From Streptomyces flaveolus (GTDB taxonomy: Bacteria > Actinomycetota > Actinomycetes > Streptomycetales > Streptomycetaceae), in the NCBI RefSeq assembly GCF_000716535.1, contig NZ_JNWV01000076.1, positions 1-17,013 of the forward strand: 17,013 nt of DNA. The letters are read 5' to 3'. Every line of letters begins with the position of its first letter. Within the stretch, counting starts at the first letter, position 1. The position numbers and the translations under genes were made by a program. Under the pieces are notes generated by a model. That model was not told the DNA's origin, did no database searches, and was given only the letters and a program-made list of their open reading frames with translations. This document shows positions 6,439 to 13,998 of the stretch, one piece after another.

Positions 6439-9261
6439 TCACCGCGTGCCGGCGCCGCCCGTGTCGAGTGCGGCGAGCAGCGCCTGGGTCTGCTCCAGAC
6501 GCGACGGGTGGACCTCCATGTCCCGGTAGACGTCGAGGGCCTGTTCCAGGGCCTGTCTCGCGGCGTCCCGGTCGCCCATGGCCTGGTGCACCTCTCCGAG
6601 GTGCACCAGGGCTTCCGCTTCGTTGAAGCGGTGCCCCAGGGCCCGGTGGAGTTCCAGGCCGCGCCGGTGGCACGCGAGGGCCTGGGAGTGCTCTCCGAGT
6701 TGCTGGTAGGCGGTGCCGAGGGTGTCGAGGGTGTCGGACTGGCCCCGCAGGTCGCCGAGTTCCCTCTGGATCGCCATGGCCTGTTCGCAATGGGTGACGG
6801 CGCCTCGATGGTCGCCCTGCTGCACGTGGTCCCACGCCACGGCGTTCAGGGCGCGCGCCAGTCCGGCCCGGTGGCCGAGTCGCGTGAACAGGCGGACGGC
6901 CTGTTGGTCGTGGTGCAACGCCGCCGGCCGGTCTCCCGTGTGCTCGTGGAGCCAGCCGAGGGCCAGGTGGGTGTGGGCCTCGGACAGCGCCTGATCGCTG
7001 TCCCGGGCCAGGGCCAGAGCCCGGGTCAGCCGGCTGTGCGCCCCGTCGTGGTCGCCGGCCTCGGTGCGCTCCCAGGCCAGTGCGCGGTGGGACTCGGCCT
7101 GGGCGGCCGCGTCACCGAGCCGGGCCGCGGCCGCCAGCGCCGTGGTGTGGACGGTCGCGACGTCGCTCCACTGTCCGCGCCGGGTCAGGAAGGTCGTCAG
7201 GGCCCAGGCCAGTTGCCAGGCGTGGGTGTCGTGGCCGTGCCGCGCGGCCTGGTGCACGGCGGCGACGAGCGCCGTGTGCTCCTGGGCGAACCACGACATC
7301 GCCTCATCGTGGGTGGTGAGGTCCTGCGGACGCACGCCGTCGACGGCCGGTGCCGGGCGGATGGGATCCCGGTGCGGGTGCAGCAGCCGGTCGGCCGACC
7401 AGGCGGTGTGCAGATAGTGGTCGAGGAGACGGACGCGGGCCGCCCGGCCCTCCGCGCCGTCGACGGAGTCGGCGACTTCGAGGGCGTAGGTGCGCAGCAG
7501 GTCGTGGCTGTGGAATCGGCCGGGGACGTGCTCCTGAAGGAGGTGGGCGGCGCGGAGCCGGTCCAGCGCCGTGCGCGTCCGGGCCGGGGACAGGCCCGTG
7601 AGGCTGCCGGCGGCGGGGTGGGCGAGGTCGGTACCGGGGGCCTGCACGAGCTGGCGGAACACCCGGGCGGTCTCCGGGTCGAGGGCGCGGTAGGAGGAGG
7701 CGAGGACGGTGCGCACGTCGGTGGCGCTCTCACCGGTGCCCAGGGCGTCGAGGCGGGAGCTGCTCTCGCGCAGCTCCTCGGTCAGGGCGGTCAGGGTGCA
7801 CACCGGGTTGGTGGTGATCCGCGCGGCCAGGACGCTCAGTGCGAGGGGCAGCCCGGCGCACTGGTCCACCAGGGCGGTGGCGGCGTCGGGTTCCGCGGCG
7901 ACTCGTTCTGCGCCCAGTCGGCCCGCCAGAAGCTCGCGTGCCGTGGTGGAGTCGAACCCGTTGACCGTCAGATGGGTGACCTGGTGGGAGACGGTCAGCC
8001 CGGTGAGCTGGTCGCGGCTGGTGATCACGACGGTGCAGGTGGGCGTGCCCGGCAAAAGTGGCAGGATCTGCTCGGTGTCACGGGAGTTGTCCAGGACCAC
8101 GAGCATATGCCGGTCGGCCAGGAGACTGCGGTACAGGGCTGCCTGGGCGTCGGCGGCGGCCGGTATCCGCCCGGGGTCGACGCCGAGGGTGTCGAGGAAT
8201 CCGCGGATCACCATGAACGGGTCGGCCGGTTCACCCGAGGGCGTGAACCCGCGGAGGTCCGCGAAGAGCTGCCCGTCGGGAAAGTGCTGGTTCCGGCTGT
8301 GAGCCCAGCGCAGCGCGAGCCAGGTCTTGCCGACCCCGCCGGTGCCGCAGATCACCGACAGCGGCATGGTGGTGCGGGGCTCGGCCTGGAACGCGAGCAT
8401 CTTGTCCAGGACGGCGAGTTCCGCGTCGCGGCCGACGAAGTGCGCCGGCGGAGCGAGCAGTTGGCGGGGTACCGGTGACGTCGCCGCGCCCGCCGACAGC
8501 CGTTCCGTAGCCGCCTCGTGAAGCGCCAGCGCCGGGTCGTTGGCCAGGATCTGCTGGTGAAGACCGCGCAGAGGCGGTCCCGGGTCGGCCCCCAGCTCAT
8601 GCGCCAGGCGCCGGCGGATGTCCTCGTAGCAGGAGAGGGCGTCGGCGGCGCGCCCGGCTCGGTACAGGGCGAGCATGAGGTGACCGGCCAGTCGTTCGTC
8701 CAGTGGGTGCTCACCGGCGAGCGCGCTGAGCTCGGGCAGCAGTTCACCGTGGTGTCCGGTGCGTAATCGGAGGTCGGTGCAGTGCAGTCGCGCCGAGAAC
8801 CGCTCCCGCTCCAGTGCCTGGCGCAGGTCGCAGAACCACGGGACGTCCACGGCGGCGAACGGTTCGCCCCGCCACAGTCCGAGCGCCTGTCGCATCAAGG
8901 ACGCCGCCTGCGTGTCATCGGCCGTCCGGGCACGCGCGACCAGGTCCCGGAACAGGTGCAGATCCACGGACAGCGGGCTCGCTTCGAGCACATAGCCCCC
9001 GGGGTGCCGGGCGATGACCACCTCCGGGGCCTGCGCCAGCGCCTGGCGCAGCCGGGACAGGTACCCGTACAGCGTTCCCCTGACCCGCTGCGGCGGCCGG
9101 TCGCCCCACACCCGGTCGACGAGCGCGTCCACCGACACCGCCTTGTTGACGTCCAGGAGCAGAGCGGCCAGCACGCACCGCTGCCGCATGTGCCCCACGT
9201 CCGCGGGACGGCCGTCCAGACGCGCCTCGATCGTGCCGAGCAGGCTGAACTCCACCACCAT
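6439..9261 (-). CDS. AfsR/SARP-like regulator with BTAD, NB-ARC and TPR domains
   Basis: Seen: 940 residues from ATG 9261, preceded by AAGGGGGA; an upstream extension to 9558 is arginine/proline-rich and has no site. Domains in order: OmpR-type winged helix about 1-95, BTAD about 98-243 (ending HELGADPGPPLRGLHQQIL), and an NB-ARC/STAND ATPase about 272-560. The ATPase has P-loop GTGGVGKT (306-313), Walker B LVVLDNSRD (387-395) and an ITSRDQ sensor-like motif (413-418). Helical winged region and TPR repeats follow, with at least four TPRs in the last 200 residues. Family knowledge: AfsR-type proteins activate promoters by binding direct repeats near the -35 box and use ATP-dependent switching, usually controlling secondary metabolism or secreted products. 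Length and order are normal for the family. The gene is divergent from a lipoprotein operon across a gap that carries a fitting repeat pair, so control of that operon and of itself is likely. Confidence 0.92.
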   Translation of the reverse strand: MVVEFSLLGTIEARLDGRPADVGHMRQRCVLAALLLDVNKAVSVDALVDRVWGDRPPQRVRGTLYGYLSRLRQALAQAPEVVIARHPGGYVLEASPLSVDLHLFRDLVARARTADDTQAASLMRQALGLWRGEPFAAVDVPWFCDLRQALERERFSARLHCTDLRLRTGHHGELLPELSALAGEHPLDERLAGHLMLALYRAGRAADALSCYEDIRRRLAHELGADPGPPLRGLHQQILANDPALALHEAATERLSAGAATSPVPRQLLAPPAHFVGRDAELAVLDKMLAFQAEPRTTMPLSVICGTGGVGKTWLALRWAHSRNQHFPDGQLFADLRGFTPSGEPADPFMVIRGFLDTLGVDPGRIPAAADAQAALYRSLLADRHMLVVLDNSRDTEQILPLLPGTPTCTVVITSRDQLTGLTVSHQVTHLTVNGFDSTTARELLAGRLGAERVAAEPDAATALVDQCAGLPLALSVLAARITTNPVCTLTALTEELRESSSRLDALGTGESATDVRTVLASSYRALDPETARVFRQLVQAPGTDLAHPAAGSLTGLSPARTRTALDRLRAAHLLQEHVPGRFHSHDLLRTYALEVADSVDGAEGRAARVRLLDHYLHTAWSADRLLHPHRDPIRPAPAVDGVRPQDLTTHDEAMSWFAQEHTALVAAVHQAARHGHDTHAWQLAWALTTFLTRRGQWSDVATVHTTALAAAARLGDAAAQAESHRALAWERTEAGDHDGAHSRLTRALALARDSDQALSEAHTHLALGWLHEHTGDRPAALHHDQQAVRLFTRLGHRAGLARALNAVAWDHVQQGDHRGAVTHCEQAMAIQRELGDLRGQSDTLDTLGTAYQQLGEHSQALACHRRGLELHRALGHRFNEAEALVHLGEVHQAMGDRDAARQALEQALDVYRDMEVHPSRLEQTQALLAALDTGGAGTR

Positions 9262-9320
9262 CCGATCCCCCTTCTCGCCGTTCACGTCCATCACTTGGCG
9301 ACTGCACTCACCAGGCGATT

Positions 9321-9337
9321 CAAGGTCTACCCAAGGT
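9321..9337. promoter_or_regulatory. Direct repeat CAAGGT with 11-bp period, candidate regulator box
   Basis: CAAGGT at 9321-9326 recurs exactly at 9332-9337, one helical turn apart. SARP and AfsR-type winged helices bind short direct repeats with an 11-bp period next to a -10 box. This pair lies in the 187-bp gap between the AfsR-like gene (start 9261) and the divergent lipoprotein gene (start 9449). A third, weaker copy (CCCAGT, 3 of 6 identical) follows 11 bp later. I see no strong -10 box on either strand. Confidence 0.5.
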
Positions 9338-9448
9338 TCGTCCCCAGTCAGACCCGCAGGGTGGAACCGACGAAAGGGCCGGCGTGGCCCGACGGGTGTA
9401 CGGCCTCGCCGGTGCCCACGGCCGTCCGGAGGGGACAGGGGGAGCGCG

Positions 9449-10420
9449 ATGCGACGTATCGGCCGGGCGGTGGGAGCCGCCGTACTCCTCGTGTGCTGTG
9501 CCGGGGGATGCAGCACACAGCCGGGGGCGGGGAGCGCGGAGCCGGGGGCGGACGGCACGGGACCGTCCCTGGCTCCGCTGCCCGCGAACCAACCGCGCGA
9601 CAGCCTTCCGCTGGACGCCTACGTGCCCTCCCCCGAAGAGCAGGCCCGGTCCGACCGCGCCCAGGTGGCGCTGGAACGGGCCTGCCTGGCCCGCTACGGA
9701 CTGCGCTGGAACGGGCCGGGCGAGACCGCTCTGGAGACCGGACGGCGGATGGCCCTGTCACGGCAGGCGGCCCGATGGGGCACGGTGGACCTGCGGCAGG
9801 CGGCGCGGTACGGGTACCACGCACCGCCCTGGAGCACGTACAACCCCCAGGTGGGTGCGCTGCTGGACCAGCACGCCGACCTCCCTGCCGATGTGGAGAA
9901 GGTGCTCTACGGCCTGGTGGGGACGTTCGGGGACAAGGCCGTTCCGCAGAACGGATGCCGGGCCGAGGCGGCCGCGCGGCTCCTGCGTGGTGCTCCCCGT
10001 GCGGACCGCAACCTTGCTGACTGGCTGGCGCGACAGGCGGCCGACGCGAGCGCCGAGGATCCCCGGCTGTCGACGGTCCTGGGTGCGTGGCGCGCCTGCA
10101 TGACCCGCGCCGGCCACCCGTACGCCTCGCCGCACGCCGCCGCGCACGATCCCCGCTGGAAACGGGTCCGGACTCCCACCGAGAAAGAGCTCACGGTGGC
10201 CGTGGCGGACGTCCGGTGCCAGAACGAGGTGCGCTACCTGCCCTCCCTGGTGGACGTCACCTCCCGCCACCAGCGCGAGCTGATTAGCCGTTACACCACT
10301 GAACTCGGCCGGCTGAAGCGCCTGAAGGACGTACGGGTGCGCAACGTCGCCGAAGCGCTCGCCGCTCAGCCGTCCGACACCGCGTCCTCGCAGGAGGGCG
10401 ACCGGGACGGATCCGGGTGA
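9449..10420 (+). CDS. Putative lipoprotein, Streptomyces-type hypothetical
   Basis: Seen: 323 residues from ATG 9449, with GGGGGAG five to six bases upstream. The same frame is open to 9014, but that part is antisense to the regulator gene. A lipoprotein signal peptide is clear: MRRIGRAVGA, a hydrophobic core, and lipobox A-G-G-C with the lipidated Cys at 21. A Gly/Ala/Pro-rich tether (22-45) follows, then a mostly helical domain with four Cys (C79, C170, C217, C257), probably two disulfides. Conserved-looking points are WRACM around 214-218 and VADVRCQNEV around 252-261. The protein is anchored outside the membrane. No enzyme motif is seen. Inference: a cell-surface protein controlled by the adjacent AfsR-like regulator and co-transcribed with the secreted protein 49 bp downstream. 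Confidence 0.82.
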   Translation: MRRIGRAVGAAVLLVCCAGGCSTQPGAGSAEPGADGTGPSLAPLPANQPRDSLPLDAYVPSPEEQARSDRAQVALERACLARYGLRWNGPGETALETGRRMALSRQAARWGTVDLRQAARYGYHAPPWSTYNPQVGALLDQHADLPADVEKVLYGLVGTFGDKAVPQNGCRAEAAARLLRGAPRADRNLADWLARQAADASAEDPRLSTVLGAWRACMTRAGHPYASPHAAAHDPRWKRVRTPTEKELTVAVADVRCQNEVRYLPSLVDVTSRHQRELISRYTTELGRLKRLKDVRVRNVAEALAAQPSDTASSQEGDRDGSG

Positions 10421-10469
10421 GAGCGAGCCGACCGTCAGCACGATCCGCGATACGAGAGAGGACATCGAC

Positions 10470-10826
10470 ATGCGACGCATGATCACCACTGTGCTGGGCG
10501 CCCTGGCCCTCACCGCGACATCCGTCGGTCTGTGGGCGGCGCCGGCCAGCGCGAGCGACGTCTACCAGGGAAGCGACTGGGCGACCCACGCCTACGACGG
10601 GACGTGGTTCGACTACTGCGACGGCGAGGACGACAACCACTCCGTGTGGGGCGGCTACTACACCACCGCCTCCAGCGCCTACCAGACGTCCAGCCCGGTC
10701 AACGGGTACTGCGGCACCGAGTTCGTCAGCGGGGTGCTGACCAACCTGAGGATGGTCGAGGACAACCCGTCCAGCAGCACCAACTACTACGGCGCCTGGC
10801 ACGGCTACCCGGTCGCCGGCAACTGA
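10470..10826 (+). CDS. Small secreted protein, unknown function
   Basis: Seen: 118 residues from ATG 10470, with GAGAGAGGA about seven bases upstream. A Sec signal peptide (MRRMITTVLGALALTATSVG, then LWAAPASA) ends with cleavage after ASA at residue 29. The mature 89-residue protein is acidic and rich in Tyr, Ser and Gly. It has two Cys (C50, C81) for one disulfide and a motif CDGEDDNHSVW (50-60) that could bind a cation. The start of the mature part (VYQGSDWATHAY) recalls small secreted hypotheticals of Streptomyces that share YxGSDxA and CDxExDxH patterns; this is from memory and not searched. It lies 49 bp after the lipoprotein gene with no terminator between, so one transcript is likely. 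Function unknown. Confidence 0.8.
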   Translation: MRRMITTVLGALALTATSVGLWAAPASASDVYQGSDWATHAYDGTWFDYCDGEDDNHSVWGGYYTTASSAYQTSSPVNGYCGTEFVSGVLTNLRMVEDNPSSSTNYYGAWHGYPVAGN

Positions 10827-10851
10827 TCGCTGCGGCTCTGTGCGGAAGCAT

Positions 10852-10886
10852 CCCGGCGGCGGGCCCGTCGAAGGCCCGCCGCCGGG
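10852..10886 (+). terminator. Perfect 14-bp hairpin terminator
   Basis: CCCGGCGGCGGGCC (10852-10865) pairs fully with GGCCCGCCGCCGGG (10873-10886) across the loop CGTCGAA. It lies 25 bp after the stop of the secreted protein gene and should end the lipoprotein/secreted-protein operon. Confidence 0.88.
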
Positions 10887-10926
10887 CCCGGCCGTCCCTG
10901 CCGCGGCCCGGCAACGGGCAACGAGT

Positions 10927-10962
10927 GTGTGCTGCGGACCCCGTTGGGGGTCCGCAGCACAC
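10927..10962. terminator. Perfect 16-bp hairpin, second terminator or structured element
   Basis: GTGTGCTGCGGACCCC (10927-10942) pairs fully with GGGGTCCGCAGCACAC (10947-10962) across the tetraloop GTTG. It lies 40 bp after the first hairpin. It may terminate minus-strand transcripts from the hypothetical gene at 11278-11847, or back up the first terminator. Confidence 0.75.
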
Positions 10963-11277
10963 GGCGGGGACGGGGGCCGAGGGGTCCATGCGGCGCGGGC
11001 GGCGGCAGCTCGCCGGCCGCACCTTGCTCTCGGATCCTGTTGATGATCTCGTCGTCGGTCATGCGGGCATTCGTAGCAGCTGCCACCGACATCGCCCGAA
11101 CTGCCTGAGGTAACTGACGGCCGCCTCGGACATCCGCGGTCAGCCAGCGTCCTCCGGCCGGCGCGCGGGGCCGTACCGGTTCGGGTCGAAAGCCTCCGGC
11201 CGCGCGCCAGCGTGTGGTGCCCCCTGTCTGACTTGCGCCCCGTCTGCCGGCCGGCAGGCCAGGCGAGTGGTTCGGCG

Positions 11278-11847
11278 TCACGCCGAGCGAAAGAGGTGAC
11301 CCGGCGGCCGCTGGGAGGCCGAGCAGAACAAACGTCGTGTAATGACAGCGGGACAGGCTCGCGCAACAGGAACGGCAGCGCCTCCCGTGCCCGCGCGGAC
11401 CGCTACGCCGAACAGGACCATCCGATGGAGCGCGCCCGGTGCGCCAAGACGACCAGCGGCGCGCATCGCCTCCAGGGTGTCGGCGGTGTCCGGGTGGTCA
11501 GGGTCCGGGATGACGTTCGCCGTGAACCGGATGATGCTGCGGGCGGTGCCGGGCACCGCCGTGGTGGGGGAATCCCGTGCCCAGTCCCGCAGCGCGGACA
11601 GCAGCACGCACCCGACCTCGTCCAGGGCGAAGGAGTCCGCGCACGGATCGCTCTCCCCGTCCACGGCTGTGACAGGCCAGACGATGTCCTCGGCCAGCCG
11701 CAGCAGGACGAACGCCAGCTCCGGGTCCGCTTCCGCCCACCCGGTGGCGGCGTCCTCGCCACCCAGCTGCAGCGCCGAGAGGTAGTCGAAGCCCTCCTCC
11801 ACCTGCTCGGGCGTCAGCGGTGCACGGGACGGGATCAGGTACGGCAT
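11278..11847 (-). CDS. Hypothetical protein with possibly altered C-terminus
   Basis: Seen: 189 residues from ATG 11847, with GAGGAGAG four to five bases upstream; the longer frame to 12015 lacks a site. Residues 1-140 are acidic and helical: LTPEQVEEGFDYLSALQLGG, DPELAFVLLRLAEDIVWPVT, FALDEVGCVLLSALRDWARD. After about residue 150 the composition turns to Arg/Ala/Pro (RAGTGGAAVPVARACPAVIT, then RRLFCSASQRPPGHLFRSA), which looks like out-of-frame read-through, so the original end may be lost. No signal peptide, membrane helix or catalytic motif is visible. I do not recognise the family. It lies between the secreted-protein operon and replication-protein remains. Confidence 0.6.
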   Translation of the reverse strand: MPYLIPSRAPLTPEQVEEGFDYLSALQLGGEDAATGWAEADPELAFVLLRLAEDIVWPVTAVDGESDPCADSFALDEVGCVLLSALRDWARDSPTTAVPGTARSIIRFTANVIPDPDHPDTADTLEAMRAAGRLGAPGALHRMVLFGVAVRAGTGGAAVPVARACPAVITRRLFCSASQRPPGHLFRSA

Positions 11848-12175
11848 CACGCTCTCCTCACGATGACTGCCGCGCGACTCCGACGTCGTTCCCGCATGGT
11901 CGGCGCCCAGACCTGTGGACACAGGACAGTGACTCCCCCTCCAACTCGAACCGGATGAATCAGGGCCACAAGGGCCAAACCCGGCCCCCTTATCCCTCGT
12001 GGCCGCCCCGACCATGACTCCTTGTCCAGGTCCGCTACCGCCTCGACCACCGCCGTGTTTCCCCTTGACCGCGCCCGCTACCGGCCGCCGTCAGACCGCG
12101 GACAAGGGGGTCCCCTGCACGCTGCTCTCTCGATCACCGCCCACCAGGGCGGCCCGAAGCGAAGGAGCCACCGCG
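11848..12175. other. Intergenic region between divergent ORFs
   Basis: About 330 bp with no supported gene. It should hold the promoter of the minus-strand hypothetical gene (start 11847) and of whatever began at ATG 12176. I see no clear -35/-10 pair, hairpin or repeat. Confidence 0.45.
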
Positions 12176-12511
12176 ATGACCACGCACCGACCGCGAGCCG
12201 ACGCCCGGCACGCCCACCCCGACCCCGCGCCCGACCAGCACTGGGTAAGCCGTCCCGGCCTCCTGTGGTGCGCACTTGGGAGGCCACTGTGGAACCCACT
12301 TTGGTGCCCGGCACCGAGCCGGATGAAGAAAGCCCTGGTCACCACGCAGATCCGGGCGCGCGCCGCGTTGTCACAACCCTCTTCTCTCCTCCTGAACTTC
12401 TTTGTGATGTCCGTGGAGGAGGAGATCATCGGGTCTGGGGGCCGGGTGCCCTCTGGGGCCGGGCGCGGCCGGCGCTCGGCAGGTGGCCGCGCGCGCCGGA
12501 CGACGGGGTAG
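12176..12511 (+). pseudogene. Possible decayed ORF with a good ribosome binding site
   Basis: Seen: ATG 12176 is preceded by GAAGGAG at nine bases, a proper initiation site. The first 25 codons (MTTHRPRADARHAHPDPAPD) have high G/C at third positions. The rest of the 111-residue frame (for example WCALGRPLWNPLWCPAPS, then LSQPSSLLLNFFVMSVEEE) looks like unrelated or shifted sequence. I do not recognise any part. It may be a small gene broken by the same events that left the replication-relaxation fragment just downstream. Confidence 0.3.
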
Positions 12512-12522
12512 GCGCGCAGCTG

Positions 12523-12810
12523 ATGGCGGTCAAGCGTGAGGAGAACCCGGCGGGGTCGTCGAACAACCTGCGCGGTGACGTGCTGCGCGTGCTCGGAGTG
12601 CTGAAGGTCGCGATGGTCGAACAGATCCAGCAGATCTCAGCCCCGCACCTGAGCTACCGCCACACGGACAAGCCGACCCCGTCGAAGCGGAAGCAGGCCC
12701 GCACCGCCTCCCACACCGGGGCGCTGTCCGATCTGCGCAAGCACGGCCTGGCGGAGAACGGCGGGCAGATCCCGGGCGGGGACGGTCGTAGGCAATTCAG
12801 CGGTGTACCC
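12523..12810 (+). pseudogene. N-terminal fragment of a replication-relaxation family protein
   Basis: Seen: about 92 residues from ATG 12523: MAVKREENPAGSSNNLRGDV, then LRVLGVLKVAMVEQIQQISA, PHLSYRHTDKPTPSKRKQAR and TASHTGALSDLRKHGLAENGG. Family knowledge: this is the winged-helix N-terminal part of actinobacterial replication-relaxation (Replic_Relax) proteins, usually 300 residues or more and found on plasmids and integrative elements. Similarity fades after residue 90 (GGDGRRQFS), and the frame runs on into sequence antisense to the VOC gene. No distinct ribosome binding site precedes the ATG, and the frame is open upstream. Inference: the gene lost its C-terminal two thirds and is not functional. 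It marks a past plasmid or integrative element. Confidence 0.7.
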
Positions 12811-12856
12811 GGCCGCGACGGCCGCCACCGGGGGGCAGGGCAGGACCGCCCGCCAC

Positions 12857-13270
12857 TCAGGAGAAGTGCGCCGCGGTCATCCCGTCGGACTGTCCGGCCG
12901 GCCACTCCACCAGTTCGATCCGGTACCCGTCCGGGTCGGTGAGCCACGAGGTCTTCGGGCCCGCGGGACCGCCCGGACTGAGGATGGGCCCCGGGTCCAG
13001 ACCGGCTCCGGCCAGCGCCTCCAGGGTGCCGGCCAAACCGTCCACCTGGATCGCGACGTGGTCGACCCCGCTGCCCACGTCGACGGGTCCGTCGGCGGGA
13101 CGGTGGACGAGCTCCAGCGAAGCCGCCGTCTCCTCGGGGAACTTCAGGATCACCAGGCGGCTCCCGTCGCCCGCCTCGACCCGGCCCAGCACGCCGTAGC
13201 CGAGGGCGGTGTAGAAGCGCAGGGAGCGCTCCAGATCGGTGACGCGGTACGAGACGAAGAGCGTCCTCAC
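12857..13270 (-). CDS. VOC-family (glyoxalase/bleomycin-resistance fold) protein
   Basis: Seen: 137 residues from GTG 13270. Two beta-alpha-beta-beta-beta units are visible, starting FVSYRVTDLERSLRFYTALG (5-24) and VDHVAIQVDGLAGTLEALAG (69-88), and ending SWLTDPDGYRIELVEW (108-123). Metal ligands expected of lactoylglutathione-lyase-like members are present as E53, H71 and E119. The first ligand position is F5 instead of the usual His or Gln, so metal-dependent isomerase activity is doubtful. Family knowledge: VOC proteins are glyoxalases, dioxygenases or antibiotic-binding proteins. Its start overlaps the stop of the upstream reductase gene by 4 bp (GTGA), so the two are translated together. 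The substrate is unknown. Confidence 0.88.
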   Translation of the reverse strand: MRTLFVSYRVTDLERSLRFYTALGYGVLGRVEAGDGSRLVILKFPEETAASLELVHRPADGPVDVGSGVDHVAIQVDGLAGTLEALAGAGLDPGPILSPGGPAGPKTSWLTDPDGYRIELVEWPAGQSDGMTAAHFS

Positions 13271-13851
13271 GCCGCCTCCCCGGCCCGGCGCACCCGGTAG
13301 CGGAGGTGCGTGACGCCCCGGTCCTCGAGCCGCCGGACGAGCTCGAGCTCGGTGTGCTCAGCACCGAGGTGGTCGAACAGCCGTCGGCCGCCCCCGAGGA
13401 GGACCGGCACCAGGTGGATCTCCATCTCGTCCAGCTGCCCGGCTCGCAGCAGCGCCTGCGCCGCCCCCGCACCGTGCACCATGATGGGCCGGTCCCCGGC
13501 GGCGGCCCGCGCCAGCCGGGCGCACTCGTCGACGTCGGTGACGAACCGCGCGTGACCGGGCGGCTCGTCCCCGTCGTCCACGTGGTGGGTCAGGACGAGG
13601 ATGGGCACGCCGTCGTGATGGTCGCCTTGCCAGCGCCGGGCGAGCTCGAAGGTCCGCCGGCCGGAGATCAGCGCGCCGGTCGCCAGCGCCTCGCGGTAGA
13701 CCTGGCCGCTCGGCCCGTCGGACTCCCGGTCGTCGAGCCAGTCGAAGAGCCGTCCGCCGTCCCGCCCCAGCTCCTGACCTGGCCGGTCGTCCGGTCCGGC
13801 GATGAACCCGTCGAGCGACATCGACATGTACAGCCGAATCGGGTGGGGCAT
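13267..13851 (-). CDS. Dihydrofolate reductase/RibD C-terminal domain protein
   Basis: Seen: 194 residues from ATG 13851, with GAGGGAG seven bases upstream; the frame to 13950 has no site. It begins IRLYMSMSLDGFIAGPDD (5-22), the signature first strand and loop of the RibD C-terminal fold. It continues with GALISGRRTFE (59-69), PIMVHGAGAAQALLRAGQLDE (122-142) and IHLVPVLLGGGRRLFD (145-160), which line the NADPH and substrate pockets in this family. Stand-alone members are usually annotated as dihydrofolate reductase family proteins and reduce unknown pterin- or flavin-related substrates with NADPH. Length is normal. It is the first gene of a two-gene operon with the VOC protein. No true folA or ribD role is implied by context. 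Confidence 0.9.
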   Translation of the reverse strand: MPHPIRLYMSMSLDGFIAGPDDRPGQELGRDGGRLFDWLDDRESDGPSGQVYREALATGALISGRRTFELARRWQGDHHDGVPILVLTHHVDDGDEPPGHARFVTDVDECARLARAAAGDRPIMVHGAGAAQALLRAGQLDEMEIHLVPVLLGGGRRLFDHLGAEHTELELVRRLEDRGVTHLRYRVRRAGEAA

Positions 13852-13998
13852 CGTGGACTCCCTCGCTCCGCCACGCCCCGGCCCCGCGGCCCCTGCTCGG
13901 CCGACGGAGGTGCGTGTACAGGGGAGACTGCCGACGACCGGCGAACTCATCGCACCGGCACGCCGAGGAGGGTGTCACCGAAGGGCGCGAGGACTCGC

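Larger units (their letters stand above)
10827..11277. other. Intergenic stretch with two strong hairpins and a possible coding scrap
   Basis: No gene is supported over 450 bp. The left part contains two perfect hairpins, listed separately. At 11025-11061 on the minus strand a short frame begins MTDDEIINRIREQG, which looks protein-like and recalls the N-terminus of small DUF2630-type proteins. It has no ribosome binding site, and it turns into proline/arginine-rich sequence and then runs through the hairpins. I treat it as a possible gene remnant only. Confidence 0.4.

Noticed and set aside
6508..8478. A 656-codon plus-strand open frame opposite the AfsR-like regulator
   Set aside because: It is the mirror of a gene with clear BTAD, P-loop and TPR motifs; long antisense frames are common in GC-rich coding DNA and it has no recognisable domain.
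10927..10962. The 16-bp palindrome as part of a CRISPR or REP-like repeat array
   Set aside because: It occurs once in the window; no repeated spacing or related copies were seen.
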